Below, in pieces: positions 1-9,567 of a stretch of 64,000 nt of DNA. The notes under the pieces are model-generated. The model saw nothing but the letters and a program-made list of their open reading frames with translations. It searched no databases and had not been told where the DNA came from. Within the stretch, counting starts at the first letter, position 1; every line of letters starts with the position of its first letter. The DNA is from an uncultured Altererythrobacter sp. (lineage in GTDB: Bacteria; Pseudomonadota; Alphaproteobacteria; Sphingomonadales; Sphingomonadaceae), in assembly GCA_913055875.1 (NCBI GenBank), contig CAJXJY010000015.1, forward strand, positions 1 through 64,000, written 5' to 3'. A program made the position numbers and the translations under genes.

Positions 1-309
1 CCCGCCAGAACCCCGTCCGGCCATATGGGCGAGGGTGAGGCAGACGCCTTCACCGGACGCGACATTCGTTTCACCACCGGAAGCGGTGCGCTGTATGCGA
101 TCTTCCTCGAATGGCCCGGGCGGGAGGGCCGGATCGAAGCGCTCGGCGCGCAGGCAATGCCCGATGCCCGTATCGAGCGCGTGACGATGCTCGGCGGTCG
201 GCCGCTGGACTTTCGGCGGTCCGGCCGTGCGCTTGTCGTGGCCTTCCCGGAGCTGGAAAGCGGCGCATTGGCACCCGCGATCCGGATCGAAGGGACCGGG
301 CTGGTCTGA
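1..309 (+). CDS. GH29 alpha-L-fucosidase, C-terminal part
   Basis: Partial gene: the reading frame is open from the first base of the window to the stop. The visible 102 residues contain the typical end of a GH29 alpha-L-fucosidase, including the stretch DIRFTTGSGALYAIFLEWP that opens the C-terminal beta-sandwich, followed by a short strand-rich tail. The catalytic barrel lies outside the window, so activity cannot be judged. It ends 15 bases from the stop of the opposing alpha-xylosidase gene. GH29 enzymes release alpha-L-fucose; next to GH31, GH35 and GH74 genes the likely substrate is the fucosyl cap of fucogalactoxyloglucan, and the fucose would feed the catabolic operon downstream. The family call is fairly secure; the substrate is inferred from context. 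Confidence 0.8.
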   Translation, partial: PARTPSGHMGEGEADAFTGRDIRFTTGSGALYAIFLEWPGREGRIEALGAQAMPDARIERVTMLGGRPLDFRRSGRALVVAFPELESGALAPAIRIEGTGLV

Positions 310-324
310 GCAAGCCTTCGCGGC

Positions 325-3189
325 TCAGCGATCCGTCGCCACGCGCACCGCACCGCCGCCATATTCGACGCTCGCATCGGGCGCAGCGTCGAGATCGAGC
401 TTCGTGCCGGGCGTCATCCAGCGCACATGGAAGGTTCGGGTCTCCTGCATCCCCAGCCAGTCGCCCTTGCGCGGGCCGATCGTGAGCGTGCCGCTCGCCT
501 CGTCGTAGTCGAGCGTGATACGGCTGTAGGCGCCGTTCAGATATTGCCGGCTCGTCCCATCGTCCTCGTAGAGCGAGAAGCCGCCGTCCGCTCCCGGATA
601 GACCAGCAGCGTGACCGGCGCATCGGGCCTCTCGCCGGTGTGCTGGATGACGGGCCCGACCGGGACGATCGAACCCGCACGTACGAACAGCGGCATGCGT
701 TCGTAGGGCGCATCTGCGGCGATTACCTGCCCTCCGCCATGCGCTGCGCCGCTTTCGAATTCGTACCAAGTTGCGCCCGCCGGCAGGTAGACATCGCGCT
801 GACGCGCACCGAATTCGGTCACCGGCGCGACGAGGAAGGCGGGGCCGAACATATATTGGTCGTCGATATCCCAGCCGCGCCGGTCGGCGGGGAAGTCCAT
901 CACCAGTCCGCGCATCATGGTGTAATCGTCGAAATGGGTCTTCGCCGCGACCGAGTAAATATAGGGCATCAGCCGGTAGCGCAGCCGGTCGTAATATTCG
1001 AGCGACGCGTAGGTTTCGGTCCCCTCGGGCGCGATGTTCCAGATCTCGCGCAAGGGGAATTCGCCGTGGCTGCGAAACAGCGGCGAGAAGGCGCCGAACT
1101 GGAACCAGCGCGTGTTGAGCTCGCGCCACTCCGCCAGGTGTTCGGGGTCCTGGTCGGTATAGCGCTGCTCGACCGCGAAACCGCCGATATCGTGCGTCCA
1201 GTTGGGCACGCCCGACATTGACACGTTGACCCCGGCCGAGATCTGGTCGCGCAGGTCGTCCCACCGCGCGACCACATCGCCCGACCACAGGGCGGCGGCC
1301 GCGCGCTGGATGCCGCCGAAGCCCGAGCGGGTCAGGATGAACGGGCGCGTATCCGGCTTGTATGCGATCAGGTTCTCGTAGAGCCCCGTCGCGTGGATCA
1401 CCGGATAGCTGTTGAACACTACGCCGCCCGGTCCGCGCGCGGTCGGGCCCATGCGGTATTTGCGCTGCTCGATCGACAGGTTGGAATGCAGGTCGGGCTC
1501 GACCGCGTCCATCCACCACGCATCGAAGCCCTTGTCGGCGAGTGTATCCTTCATCTGCTCCCAGTAGAGTTCGCGGCCCGCCGCGCTGTAGGGATCGTAG
1601 AAGCTCGAGAAATAGCCCGGCCCGACCCAGTCGCGCTCCTCCGCCTCGACATTGCGCGTGTACATCGCGCCGATCGCGTCGAGTTCCTGGTAGTGGTCGG
1701 TGGTCGGATAGAATTTGGGCCACACCGAAATCATGATCCGACCGTCGAGCTCATGGACCTTGTCGACCATCGCTTCGGGGTCGGGGAAGCGCGCCGGATC
1801 GAATTCGTGGCTGCCCCAGTCGTTTTCGCGCCAATAGAACCAGTCCTGCACGATATTGTCGATCGGCAGCCCGCGGTCGCGATATTCCTGCAGCGTGGCG
1901 ATCACCTCGTCCTGCGTGTTGTAGCGCTGGCGGCTCTGCCAGAAGCCGTAGGCCCATTTGGGCATCATCGGCGCCTTGCCGGTCAGCGTTCGGTAGCCCG
2001 AGATCACTCCGTCCATGTCCTCACCGGTGACGACGTAATAGTCGAGCCCGTGGCCGGCCTCGGATGTGAAGGTGAGCGAATTGCGCTCCTCGGCGGGCAG
2101 CGGGTCGTGGTGGAACAGCGCGAGGTAGCCCGCGTTCGGCTCCCACTCGATGCGCAGTTCGACCGGCTCGCCCGCGGTCATGTCGAGCTCGAAATTGTGG
2201 TACCACGGATTCCAGTTCTGCCGCCAGCGGTGCAGCACCTGTTCGCCGTTCGCATAGACGGTGACGTAGCTCGAGGAATAGAGCCGGAACTTGTGGCGGC
2301 CGCTCGTCTGGGGATGCAGCGTGCCGGTATAGACGACGTTCTGCACCTCGACATTGTTGCCCGCGGTGTTCTGCCCGCTGTCGGCGGCGACGGTTTCGGC
2401 CCTGGCGAGGTCGGGCCATTTCGCCTGGTCCTCGATGAACTGGTAGTCGATCACCGGCTCCTGCCGCGTAACGCGCAGTTCGTCGCCGAGATAGTATTTC
2501 GCGGTGAAACCGGGCGCGCCGTCATCGCCGGTGACGCGCAATTCCTCGCCGACGAAGGTCTCGGGGCGCGGATCGCCGAAGCGCGTGATCGAATTGTTGT
2601 CCCACAGCATCCCGTAATTGCGCGTCGAGACGACGAACGGGATCGCGATATCCATGTTGTGCTGGGCGAGATCGACGTTCTCGCCATGGTAGTTCATCTG
2701 CCCGTTCTGGTGCTGGCCGAGGCCGTAGAAGCCTTCGTCGGTGCCCCGGTTGAAGCGCTGGCTGACCGAGACGAACTGCTCGCCCTCTTCCGTGTAGGTG
2801 CCGAAATCGGGCGCGCCGGTCTCCTGCAGGATGAGTGCGCCGGTCGCGTCGCGAAAACCGACATCGCCGCTTGCAAGATCGACCGTGGCGGACATGGTCG
2901 CCGTGGTGAGCGTGACCGCTCCGTCCGCCTCGCTCACGCCGAAGCCGTCTCCGGCCGGCTCGGCCACCACCTGCAGGCTCGCCGGCATGTCGACATCGCC
3001 TTCGGGAACCGAGGTGACGCGGATGATGCGGTCGCCGTATACGAGCAGGCGGACAGCGCCTTCGGTCCCTTGCTCCGGCGTGACCACTATGCCCCCGTCG
3101 ATCCGCTCGTAGCTCGCCTGGGCCAGCGCGGGGTTGCCCGGCACCGCCAGCATGATAGCGCTAACAATTACACTCGGACCGCGAACCAT
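325..3189 (-). CDS. GH31 alpha-xylosidase with PA14 domain
   Basis: Predicted to remove alpha-1,6-linked xylose from the non-reducing end of xyloglucan oligosaccharides. The 954-residue product starts with a signal peptide (about residues 1-25, ending ALAQA). An N-terminal beta-sandwich follows, then a PA14 insert at about 265-370, then the GH31 barrel. The nucleophile motif WWMDAVEPD (Asp near residue 560) is intact. A PA14 insert is the layout known from xyloglucan-specific GH31 alpha-xylosidases such as Cellvibrio Xyl31A. The ATG at 3189 is chosen because a GGAGAGGAAG ribosome site precedes it and the signal peptide begins there, although the frame is open further upstream. It lies 23 bases downstream of the GH35 gene and is probably co-transcribed with it and the TonB receptor. 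A general alpha-glucosidase is the main alternative. Confidence 0.9.
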   Translation of the reverse strand: MVRGPSVIVSAIMLAVPGNPALAQASYERIDGGIVVTPEQGTEGAVRLLVYGDRIIRVTSVPEGDVDMPASLQVVAEPAGDGFGVSEADGAVTLTTATMSATVDLASGDVGFRDATGALILQETGAPDFGTYTEEGEQFVSVSQRFNRGTDEGFYGLGQHQNGQMNYHGENVDLAQHNMDIAIPFVVSTRNYGMLWDNNSITRFGDPRPETFVGEELRVTGDDGAPGFTAKYYLGDELRVTRQEPVIDYQFIEDQAKWPDLARAETVAADSGQNTAGNNVEVQNVVYTGTLHPQTSGRHKFRLYSSSYVTVYANGEQVLHRWRQNWNPWYHNFELDMTAGEPVELRIEWEPNAGYLALFHHDPLPAEERNSLTFTSEAGHGLDYYVVTGEDMDGVISGYRTLTGKAPMMPKWAYGFWQSRQRYNTQDEVIATLQEYRDRGLPIDNIVQDWFYWRENDWGSHEFDPARFPDPEAMVDKVHELDGRIMISVWPKFYPTTDHYQELDAIGAMYTRNVEAEERDWVGPGYFSSFYDPYSAAGRELYWEQMKDTLADKGFDAWWMDAVEPDLHSNLSIEQRKYRMGPTARGPGGVVFNSYPVIHATGLYENLIAYKPDTRPFILTRSGFGGIQRAAAALWSGDVVARWDDLRDQISAGVNVSMSGVPNWTHDIGGFAVEQRYTDQDPEHLAEWRELNTRWFQFGAFSPLFRSHGEFPLREIWNIAPEGTETYASLEYYDRLRYRLMPYIYSVAAKTHFDDYTMMRGLVMDFPADRRGWDIDDQYMFGPAFLVAPVTEFGARQRDVYLPAGATWYEFESGAAHGGGQVIAADAPYERMPLFVRAGSIVPVGPVIQHTGERPDAPVTLLVYPGADGGFSLYEDDGTSRQYLNGAYSRITLDYDEASGTLTIGPRKGDWLGMQETRTFHVRWMTPGTKLDLDAAPDASVEYGGGAVRVATDR

Positions 3190-3212
3190 TCTTCCTCTCC
3201 GTACGTATTCTT

Positions 3213-4856
3213 CTATCGGTAGCTGCCCAGTTTCACACGCAGGAACAAGGGCTGGCGGGTGAAATTGAAGCCGTAGTCGATCTGGTCGCCGTTCCAGCGG
3301 CGCTTCATGCGCCATTCGCCGTCGACATAGGTGCCTTCCTCGGCGCTCAGGATCTGGCTGCTCTCGCCCTCGGCCGGATCGGCGAGCGCAAAGCGCAGCC
3401 GCAGGTAATCGCCCGCGATCAGGAATTCGTCGGGACCCAGCTGCGCGACCACCGCGCCGCCGACCGGCTGATCGGCGAAAGCGGGGGGCTCCCATTCGAG
3501 CCAGTCCCATTCGGGCTCGCCGAATTGCGGCAGGCCGAACAGCGCGCTGATCTTCCAGCGGCCCATGACCGTCGACTGCGTCTCGTTGTCGTCGGCCTTG
3601 GCCACGCCCCAGGTCGGATGCTCGAGCGAGATTCGCGCCCAGTCGCGCGCCATCGGCGCGAAGGCGCGGTATTTCGCCGCGAACGCCTCGATCGTCTGCT
3701 CGTCGAGCCCGGGCGCGCCGAGCGGGTAGTTGTAGTAGCGGGTCGCATCCATCCCGAACGGCGCGAAGCCGATCGCGTTCTTGCCGAGCGCGGTCCAGAA
3801 GAAGCGTGCATAGTCCGCCGCATTGCCCGTTTCGGGCACCATCAGCGGGTTGTCGGGGCGGCTGTAGAGCCGCAGATACTCGACATAGGTGCGGTGATCG
3901 CGGGTGTAGATGTCGGGCGCGACGAAATCGACATGCGGCGCCGCCGCCTTCCAGATATCGATCACGTTCCAGTTCGGCCCGCCGCTGGCGAGGCCTTCTG
4001 GCACCGGATCGTCGAACGGTCCCGACAGCGCCGCGTTGCAGTACATCGGCAGGTCCTTGACCGCCTGTCCCGCCGCCGCGATCTCGTCGATATAGCGCGC
4101 GACATACCAGCTGTTGAACGCCTGGTCGGCGATCGGGCCGTAGACCTCGGACCAGGTCCCGCTCCTGCCTTCCAGCCGTGCCAGCGCCTCGGGCACAGCG
4201 TCTTCGAACAGCCGGTTCGCCTCGGGCGAATAATCGCGCGGGCTGCGATAGCTGCCGACCTCGTTCTGCGGCTGCACCATGATGATCGTGTTGTCCGGGT
4301 CGATCTCGCGAATATGCTCCATCAGCCGGATGAAAGCGCGCTTGTCGGCAGCGAGCGTCTCGCTTCCGTGCGGCGAGAGGGCGTAGTGCGCGGTGCCGTC
4401 CTTGGTGATCATGCGCGGGAAGCGCTCGGTGTCGGTCTTGACCCATCCGGGCGCATAGCTCGCGCTGGTATTCTTCCAGGTCGCGAACCACAGCAGCACG
4501 ATACGGATGTCGCGCTCGCGCGCCTGCGCCACCAGGGTGTCGAGATAGGAGAAATCGAACCGGCCCTCGACCGGTTCGACCTGTTCCCACGCGATCGGGA
4601 TTTCGAGCGTGTTCGCATGCAGCGCTTCGATCACCGGCCAGACGTCGGGCAGCATTGCCGGGTAATTGCTCGAATTGTTCGCCTGCGCGCCGAGTATCAG
4701 GAAAGGTTCGCCGTCGACAATCAGCGCGTGGCGGCCCTCGCGCGTCTCGATCCGCGGAAGGGCCGGGTCAAAAGACGGGCCGGCGATAGCCGGCCCGCTC
4801 AGTTGGGAGAGGATCAGCGCGGCGAGCCACCACGCGGTCCCGAACAGTCTTCGCAT
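3213..4856 (-). CDS. GH35 beta-galactosidase (xyloglucan type)
   Basis: A 547-residue GH35 enzyme expected to cleave beta-1,2-linked galactose from xyloglucan side chains. It has a signal peptide (MRRLFGTAWWLAALILS, cleaved near AIAG), a GH35 barrel with the acid/base motif QPQNEVGSY (Glu near residue 198) and a nucleophile candidate in VPETGN (Glu near 342), and a C-terminal beta-rich domain as in the DUF5597-containing GH35 enzymes. Cellvibrio Bgl35A has the same architecture and works beside Xyl31A. The ATG at 4856 is preceded by GGAAGGGG; a GTG at 4889 has no ribosome site. It sits between the TonB receptor and the GH31 gene on the same strand. Confidence 0.88.
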   Translation of the reverse strand: MRRLFGTAWWLAALILSQLSGPAIAGPSFDPALPRIETREGRHALIVDGEPFLILGAQANNSSNYPAMLPDVWPVIEALHANTLEIPIAWEQVEPVEGRFDFSYLDTLVAQARERDIRIVLLWFATWKNTSASYAPGWVKTDTERFPRMITKDGTAHYALSPHGSETLAADKRAFIRLMEHIREIDPDNTIIMVQPQNEVGSYRSPRDYSPEANRLFEDAVPEALARLEGRSGTWSEVYGPIADQAFNSWYVARYIDEIAAAGQAVKDLPMYCNAALSGPFDDPVPEGLASGGPNWNVIDIWKAAAPHVDFVAPDIYTRDHRTYVEYLRLYSRPDNPLMVPETGNAADYARFFWTALGKNAIGFAPFGMDATRYYNYPLGAPGLDEQTIEAFAAKYRAFAPMARDWARISLEHPTWGVAKADDNETQSTVMGRWKISALFGLPQFGEPEWDWLEWEPPAFADQPVGGAVVAQLGPDEFLIAGDYLRLRFALADPAEGESSQILSAEEGTYVDGEWRMKRRWNGDQIDYGFNFTRQPLFLRVKLGSYR

Positions 4857-4891
4857 GCGCCCCTTCCGTTTCACTGGTGCGACGGTCACCG

Positions 4892-7744
4892 TCAGTTTCT
4901 GAATCGGATACTGAACCCGATGCGGCGGTCGTCCAACTGGAATTTGCGCGGATTGTTCGGGAAGTACTGGTACTCGTCTTTTCGCGAATTGGTCAGGTTG
5001 ACCACGTCGAGCACGACCGAGACGTGATCCCCGAAATCGTAGGAGAACGACGCATCGATCTGGCCGTAGGCCTCGCGGTAGATCGGAATGTTCCCGGTCC
5101 CGTTGCTGGCGATCGTGAGCAGATAGTCGTCGCGCCAGTTATAGGCGATGCGGGCATGGACCGGACCTTTTTCGTACAGTCCGACGATGTTGTAGCTCCA
5201 GTCGGACAGACCCTGCAGCTTGTTCGGAACCGGTGTGCCGTCGAACAGCGTTCCCGTTGCACCCGGGGCGCTCGAATCGACATAGGTCAGGTTGGCCTGC
5301 AGCCCCAGTCCGTCGAACGGTTCGGGCAGGAAGTCGAAGAAGGTGTTGCCGCCGATTTCGAAACCCTTGATCGTGCCTTCGGTCCCGTTGACGTTCGAAC
5401 TGACGGTAAAGGTCTGCACGCCTTGGCCCGGCACTTCGTATTCGAAGGGATAGGTGTCCTGCGTGAGGAAGTTGGTCAGATCCTTGTAGAACACAGTGCC
5501 GTAAACCAGCGTCTGCGAATTGGGGAACCACTCCACTGCGAAATCGGCCTGGTTGACGCGCAACGGCTCCAGGAAGGGGTTGCCCCCGCCGCCCGTTCGA
5601 CTCTGCAGTTCGGGTGTGCCTGGAATGTCGTCGCTTGGGTCGTCGGGCGTACCGTTGTCGTCGATATCCTGCTGATAATTTTCGGATAGAGCAAACATTG
5701 CTCTCAGATCGAAGAAGGGCGGTCGCGAAAGACCCTTCGAGGCGGCCGCCCGGAATTGCAGGTCGGGGGCCACGCGCCAGCGGAGGTTTAGGCTGGGAAG
5801 CCAGCTCGTATATTCGCGATCAGACGCGATCGTGGTCTGGGTAAGCAGGTTGGGACCAGAAGGCGTTTCGCGGTAAGTCAGGTTCAGGAACCCGTCGGCG
5901 GTGTTCTTGGTCCTGACGACCCTCAATCCCACATTACCGCTCAGCGCCTCGTCGCGCCCGAAGCGCAACATGCCATAAGCGGCATAGGTCTTTTGCGTCT
6001 GCGTGTTCGTGTCGCGCTCGGGCACGATACTGACGAGATCGCGCGTCGCGCCCCCGTTGCAGCAATTCGCGCCGGCGATCGCGTAGATCTCGCTGAACAG
6101 CGACTGCGGATCGCGGAGCAGGTTGTAGTCGAAGGACGGCAATTGCTGCACGTCGATGCGCCCGCCGAAGAACGGGCCGCCAGTATTGGGATTGTCGATC
6201 GCGTAATTCTCGAACGGCACCAGCGGTCCCCCGCCCCATGGGGCGGAGACGAAGGTCCAGTTGTACGGAGTGGAGCGCGTGATTGCGCTGCGATCGGTAT
6301 AACGGGCGCCCGCGGTGAACGAGCGGAGCGGGCTGTCGTAGTCGAACTCCCATTCGAGATCGACGCGCGCGGACCACTGGTCAGCCTCGTTGTCCTCGAT
6401 ATGGTCCTGTACCGCGATGACATAATAATTCGACGTGTCGGCGACGCCATCGGGGCCGAAGGTGATCAGCGGCGTATCGCCGGTGAGGTCGATATAATAG
6501 GTCCCGGCGTCCCGCCCCCCGAAGGCGGCATAGGCTTCGCGCACGGCGGAAGCCTCGATGAATTGCAAGTCGGCGTTGATCTTGAGCCGATCGTTCACTG
6601 ACCAGTTGAAACCGGCGGCGTAATCGGTGGTCTCGGTTTCGTTGTAGGCGTATTCGTTGTTGCTCGAAGTGAAGCCGACCGAATAGCCACCGCGCAGAAA
6701 AGTGCCGTCGGGGGCGAATTCGAATTCGCCGACCGGCGTCAGTCCTTCCACGCCCTGCGGGTCGGTGCCGCGGGTCACGAAGAAACTGTAATTGTTGTTG
6801 CCGAACGTGTATTTGGTGTTGAAGACCTGCGCGTAGAATTCGAGGTCGTCCGATGGCGCCCATTGCAGCGCTCCGTACAGCCCGCGTCGCTCGCGTTCGC
6901 CGAAGAAGGTCGCAATGCCGGCACCGTCCGAAACGATCTGCGGCCCGGCAATCCCGTCGGGCAGGTTGGACGTTTCGACGAACGGTTCGAGCACCAACTC
7001 GTCCGATCGGTAGTTGGATTCGTAATAGGATGCGTTGAACAGAATGCCGAAACGTCCGCCATCGGTCTCGGCGCTGTAGCTGATGAGGCCCGAGGCGTTG
7101 AACTTCTCGGTATCGCTGAGGCTATAATTGTTCACCCCGACCGATCCGGCGAGCAGCAGCCCGTCCTGGTCGAACGGCACTCGCGTGCGCAGATTGACGA
7201 GGCCGCCGATCGCCCCCTCGACCAGTTCGGCGGACGGGTTCTTGTAGACGTCGACTCCGGCGAGGAGCTCGGACGGCACATCCTCGAATCCGAGCGCACG
7301 CCCGTTGAAGGCGCCGAAGGAATCGCGGCCGTTGACCTCGGTACGAACCTGGGTGAGGCCGCGGATCGCGATTCCCGATCCCTCGCCGCGGTTGCGCTCG
7401 ATCTGGATGCCCGAGATCCGCTGCAGCGCCTCGGCGACGTTCCTGTCGGGCAGGGCGCCGATATCGATGGCGGTGATCGAATCGACGAACTGATCCGAAT
7501 TGACCTTGATCGACTGCGCCGAAGCCATGCTTGCGCGCAGGCCGGTGACCAGGATCACTTCATCGCTGTCCTCGGCAGCCTGTCCCTCGGTATCGACCGC
7601 GCCGGTGTCGGGCGGCGTATTCGTGCCTGGCTCTTCGGGCACATCCCCGTCCTGGGCATGCAGCGGCGTGACCGCGAGAATGCCGCTCACCGCGAAAACC
7701 GATGTTCCTGTCAGAAGGCTGGACAGAATCCTCTTGGCGATCAT
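4892..7744 (-). CDS. TonB-dependent receptor (xyloglucan locus)
   Basis: Outer-membrane receptor of 950 residues of the large TonB-dependent type common in Xanthomonas, Caulobacter and sphingomonads. A signal peptide (MIAKRILSSLL to LHAQ) is followed by a TonB-box-like stretch EVILVTGL, a plug domain with RISGIQIERNRGEGSGIAIRG, and a beta-barrel ending in the aromatic signature IGFSIRFRN. GGAGGAG precedes the ATG. It heads the minus-strand unit with GH35 and GH31, so it probably imports xyloglucan oligosaccharides to the periplasm. Substrate is inferred only from neighbours. The divergent halogenase-like gene shares its upstream region. Confidence 0.9.
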   Translation of the reverse strand: MIAKRILSSLLTGTSVFAVSGILAVTPLHAQDGDVPEEPGTNTPPDTGAVDTEGQAAEDSDEVILVTGLRASMASAQSIKVNSDQFVDSITAIDIGALPDRNVAEALQRISGIQIERNRGEGSGIAIRGLTQVRTEVNGRDSFGAFNGRALGFEDVPSELLAGVDVYKNPSAELVEGAIGGLVNLRTRVPFDQDGLLLAGSVGVNNYSLSDTEKFNASGLISYSAETDGGRFGILFNASYYESNYRSDELVLEPFVETSNLPDGIAGPQIVSDGAGIATFFGERERRGLYGALQWAPSDDLEFYAQVFNTKYTFGNNNYSFFVTRGTDPQGVEGLTPVGEFEFAPDGTFLRGGYSVGFTSSNNEYAYNETETTDYAAGFNWSVNDRLKINADLQFIEASAVREAYAAFGGRDAGTYYIDLTGDTPLITFGPDGVADTSNYYVIAVQDHIEDNEADQWSARVDLEWEFDYDSPLRSFTAGARYTDRSAITRSTPYNWTFVSAPWGGGPLVPFENYAIDNPNTGGPFFGGRIDVQQLPSFDYNLLRDPQSLFSEIYAIAGANCCNGGATRDLVSIVPERDTNTQTQKTYAAYGMLRFGRDEALSGNVGLRVVRTKNTADGFLNLTYRETPSGPNLLTQTTIASDREYTSWLPSLNLRWRVAPDLQFRAAASKGLSRPPFFDLRAMFALSENYQQDIDDNGTPDDPSDDIPGTPELQSRTGGGGNPFLEPLRVNQADFAVEWFPNSQTLVYGTVFYKDLTNFLTQDTYPFEYEVPGQGVQTFTVSSNVNGTEGTIKGFEIGGNTFFDFLPEPFDGLGLQANLTYVDSSAPGATGTLFDGTPVPNKLQGLSDWSYNIVGLYEKGPVHARIAYNWRDDYLLTIASNGTGNIPIYREAYGQIDASFSYDFGDHVSVVLDVVNLTNSRKDEYQYFPNNPRKFQLDDRRIGFSIRFRN

Positions 7745-7995
7745 AAATTACTCCTCCCCTCGACTTTCGGCTGCCCCCGATCGCAACACGGCATGGGATG
7801 CCGAACCGCGCTCCGGGTCCGCTTCGAAACGGCTTCCCGCTCCTCACCGGCGACAGCGCAAGCACGTTCTTCGTACGCTTCGTCACGATAGTGCTATCAT
7901 CACGCGTCGTGATAGGCTAGCATATTTATCAGATATATTATAATTAGCTGATTTAACGTAGTTTTTTGGGAATTTCGGGGGTGGAGAGGCGCAAA
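7745..7995. promoter_or_regulatory. Divergent promoter region with operator-like dyad
   Basis: Noncoding stretch between the TonB receptor (minus) and the halogenase-like gene (plus). It contains an inverted repeat ATCACG-CGT-CGTGAT at 7899-7913, preceded by GATAG-TG-CTATC at 7887-7898, and then an AT-rich tract at 7917-7968 that stands out against the surrounding GC-rich sequence. A regulator-binding site controlling both directions is inferred. No transcriptional regulator gene is present in this part of the window. Confidence 0.45.
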
Positions 7996-9564
7996 ATGCA
8001 TCCGTTCGGCATCGAAAAGATCGTCATCGTGGGAGGGGGAACGGCCGGGTGGATGGCCGCCGCGGCCTTCGCCAATGTCATGCAGAATCGCTTCGCCGAA
8101 ATCCATCTGGTCGAGTCCGAACAGATCGGCACGGTCGGCGTCGGAGAGGCGACCATCCCGCCGATCATCCAGATGAATCAGATGCTCGGCTTCGACGAGA
8201 ACGAGTTCATGCGCGAGACCCGCGCCACCTTCAAGCTCGGCATCCGCTTCATGAACTGGAAGCGCAAGGGAGAGAGCTATTTCCATCCCTTCGGGCGCTA
8301 TGGCGGCGATATCGGCATTCTCGACATGCCGCAGTACTGGCGCCGGCTCCACTCCGAGATCGGCGAGCGGGCGGGGTCGCTCGAGGATTACAATTTTCCC
8401 ACCGTCGCCGCGCTCGCGGGCAAGTTCACCCGGCCCGATCCCAACCCGCGCAGCCTGCTGTGCAATATCGCCTACGCCTTCCATTTCGACGCCGGCCTCT
8501 ACGCGCAATATCTGCGCCGTTTCGCCGAAGCGAAGGGCGTGACCCGGCACGAGGGCAGAGTGGTCAAGGTCGAGCAGGACGAGCGCGGCTTCGTCGAGGC
8601 GGTCCGGCTCGATGACGACCGCCGCCTCGAGGGCGATTTCTTCGTCGACTGTTCGGGCTTTCGCGGCCTGCTGATCGAGGAGGCGCTCGGGACCGGCTAC
8701 GAGGACTGGCGCCACTGGCTGCCCTGCGACCGCGCGGTCGCGATGCCGACGAAGGAGTTCGAGAATCCCGTTCCCTATACCCGCTCGACCGCGCACGCCG
8801 CCGGCTGGCAATGGCGCATTCCGCTCCAGCACCGCACCGGCAACGGACACGTCTATTCGAGCCCGCACATGTCCGACGACGAGGCGGCCCGGATCCTGCT
8901 CGACAATCTCGACGGCGAGCCCGCCGCCGAACCGCGCCTGCTCAAATTCACCACCGGCAAGCGGCGCAAGTTCTGGAACCGCAACGTGGTCGCGCTGGGA
9001 CTGGCCAGCGGCTTCATGGAGCCGCTCGAATCGACCAGCATCCACCTCATCCAGACCGGGCTGTCCAAGCTGTTCAACCTGTTCCCGGACCGTGAATTCC
9101 GCCAGGCGGACATCGATTATTACAACCAGGCGACCGCGCTCGAATACGAGCGCATCCGCGATTTCCTGATCCTCCACTACCACGCGACCGAACGCGACGA
9201 TTCGGAGTTCTGGAACTACGTCCGCACGATGGACATCCCCGACACGCTGGCGGAGAAAATGGAACTCTACCGCAGCCGCGGGCGCGTGTTCCGCTATCAG
9301 GACGAGCTGTTCAGCGAGACCAGCTGGACCGCGGTGTTCGAGGGGCAGGGCGTCACGCCCGCAAGCTACGACCCGCTCGCCGACGGCATGCCGAGCGAGA
9401 AGCTGCACGACACGCTGCACCGGATCCGCGAGCTGATGCAGCGCGGCGCGCAGAGCCTCCCGACCCATGGCGAGTACATTGCGCAGAACTGTAGCTACCG
9501 GCCCAATGCCCAGGCCGCGACACCGCCGGGCACGATCGTGTCGCGGCTCAAATCGACCGGCTGA
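7996..9564 (+). CDS. Tryptophan-halogenase-like flavoprotein
   Basis: A 522-residue protein of the flavin-dependent tryptophan halogenase family. The FAD motif GGGTAGW is at residues 13-19, the halogenase lysine is kept in ATFKLG (Lys80), the WxWxIP signature is present as WQWRIP near 271-276, and the ESTS glutamate lies in EPLESTSIH (Glu345). These are the residues used for halogenation in PrnA-type enzymes, yet such genes recur beside TonB receptors in Caulobacter and sphingomonad glycan loci with no natural-product cluster, and their role there is unknown. The ATG at 7996 follows GGAGAGG; an upstream TTG at 7966 is less likely. Three bases separate its stop from the GH74 start. No flavin reductase gene is nearby. 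Confidence 0.85.
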   Translation: MHPFGIEKIVIVGGGTAGWMAAAAFANVMQNRFAEIHLVESEQIGTVGVGEATIPPIIQMNQMLGFDENEFMRETRATFKLGIRFMNWKRKGESYFHPFGRYGGDIGILDMPQYWRRLHSEIGERAGSLEDYNFPTVAALAGKFTRPDPNPRSLLCNIAYAFHFDAGLYAQYLRRFAEAKGVTRHEGRVVKVEQDERGFVEAVRLDDDRRLEGDFFVDCSGFRGLLIEEALGTGYEDWRHWLPCDRAVAMPTKEFENPVPYTRSTAHAAGWQWRIPLQHRTGNGHVYSSPHMSDDEAARILLDNLDGEPAAEPRLLKFTTGKRRKFWNRNVVALGLASGFMEPLESTSIHLIQTGLSKLFNLFPDREFRQADIDYYNQATALEYERIRDFLILHYHATERDDSEFWNYVRTMDIPDTLAEKMELYRSRGRVFRYQDELFSETSWTAVFEGQGVTPASYDPLADGMPSEKLHDTLHRIRELMQRGAQSLPTHGEYIAQNCSYRPNAQAATPPGTIVSRLKSTG

Positions 9565-9567
9565 CGC

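Noticed and set aside
4782-4801. GGGCCGGC / GCCGGCCC hairpin as a terminator
   Set aside because: It lies inside the coding sequence for the GH35 signal peptide region and has no T-run.
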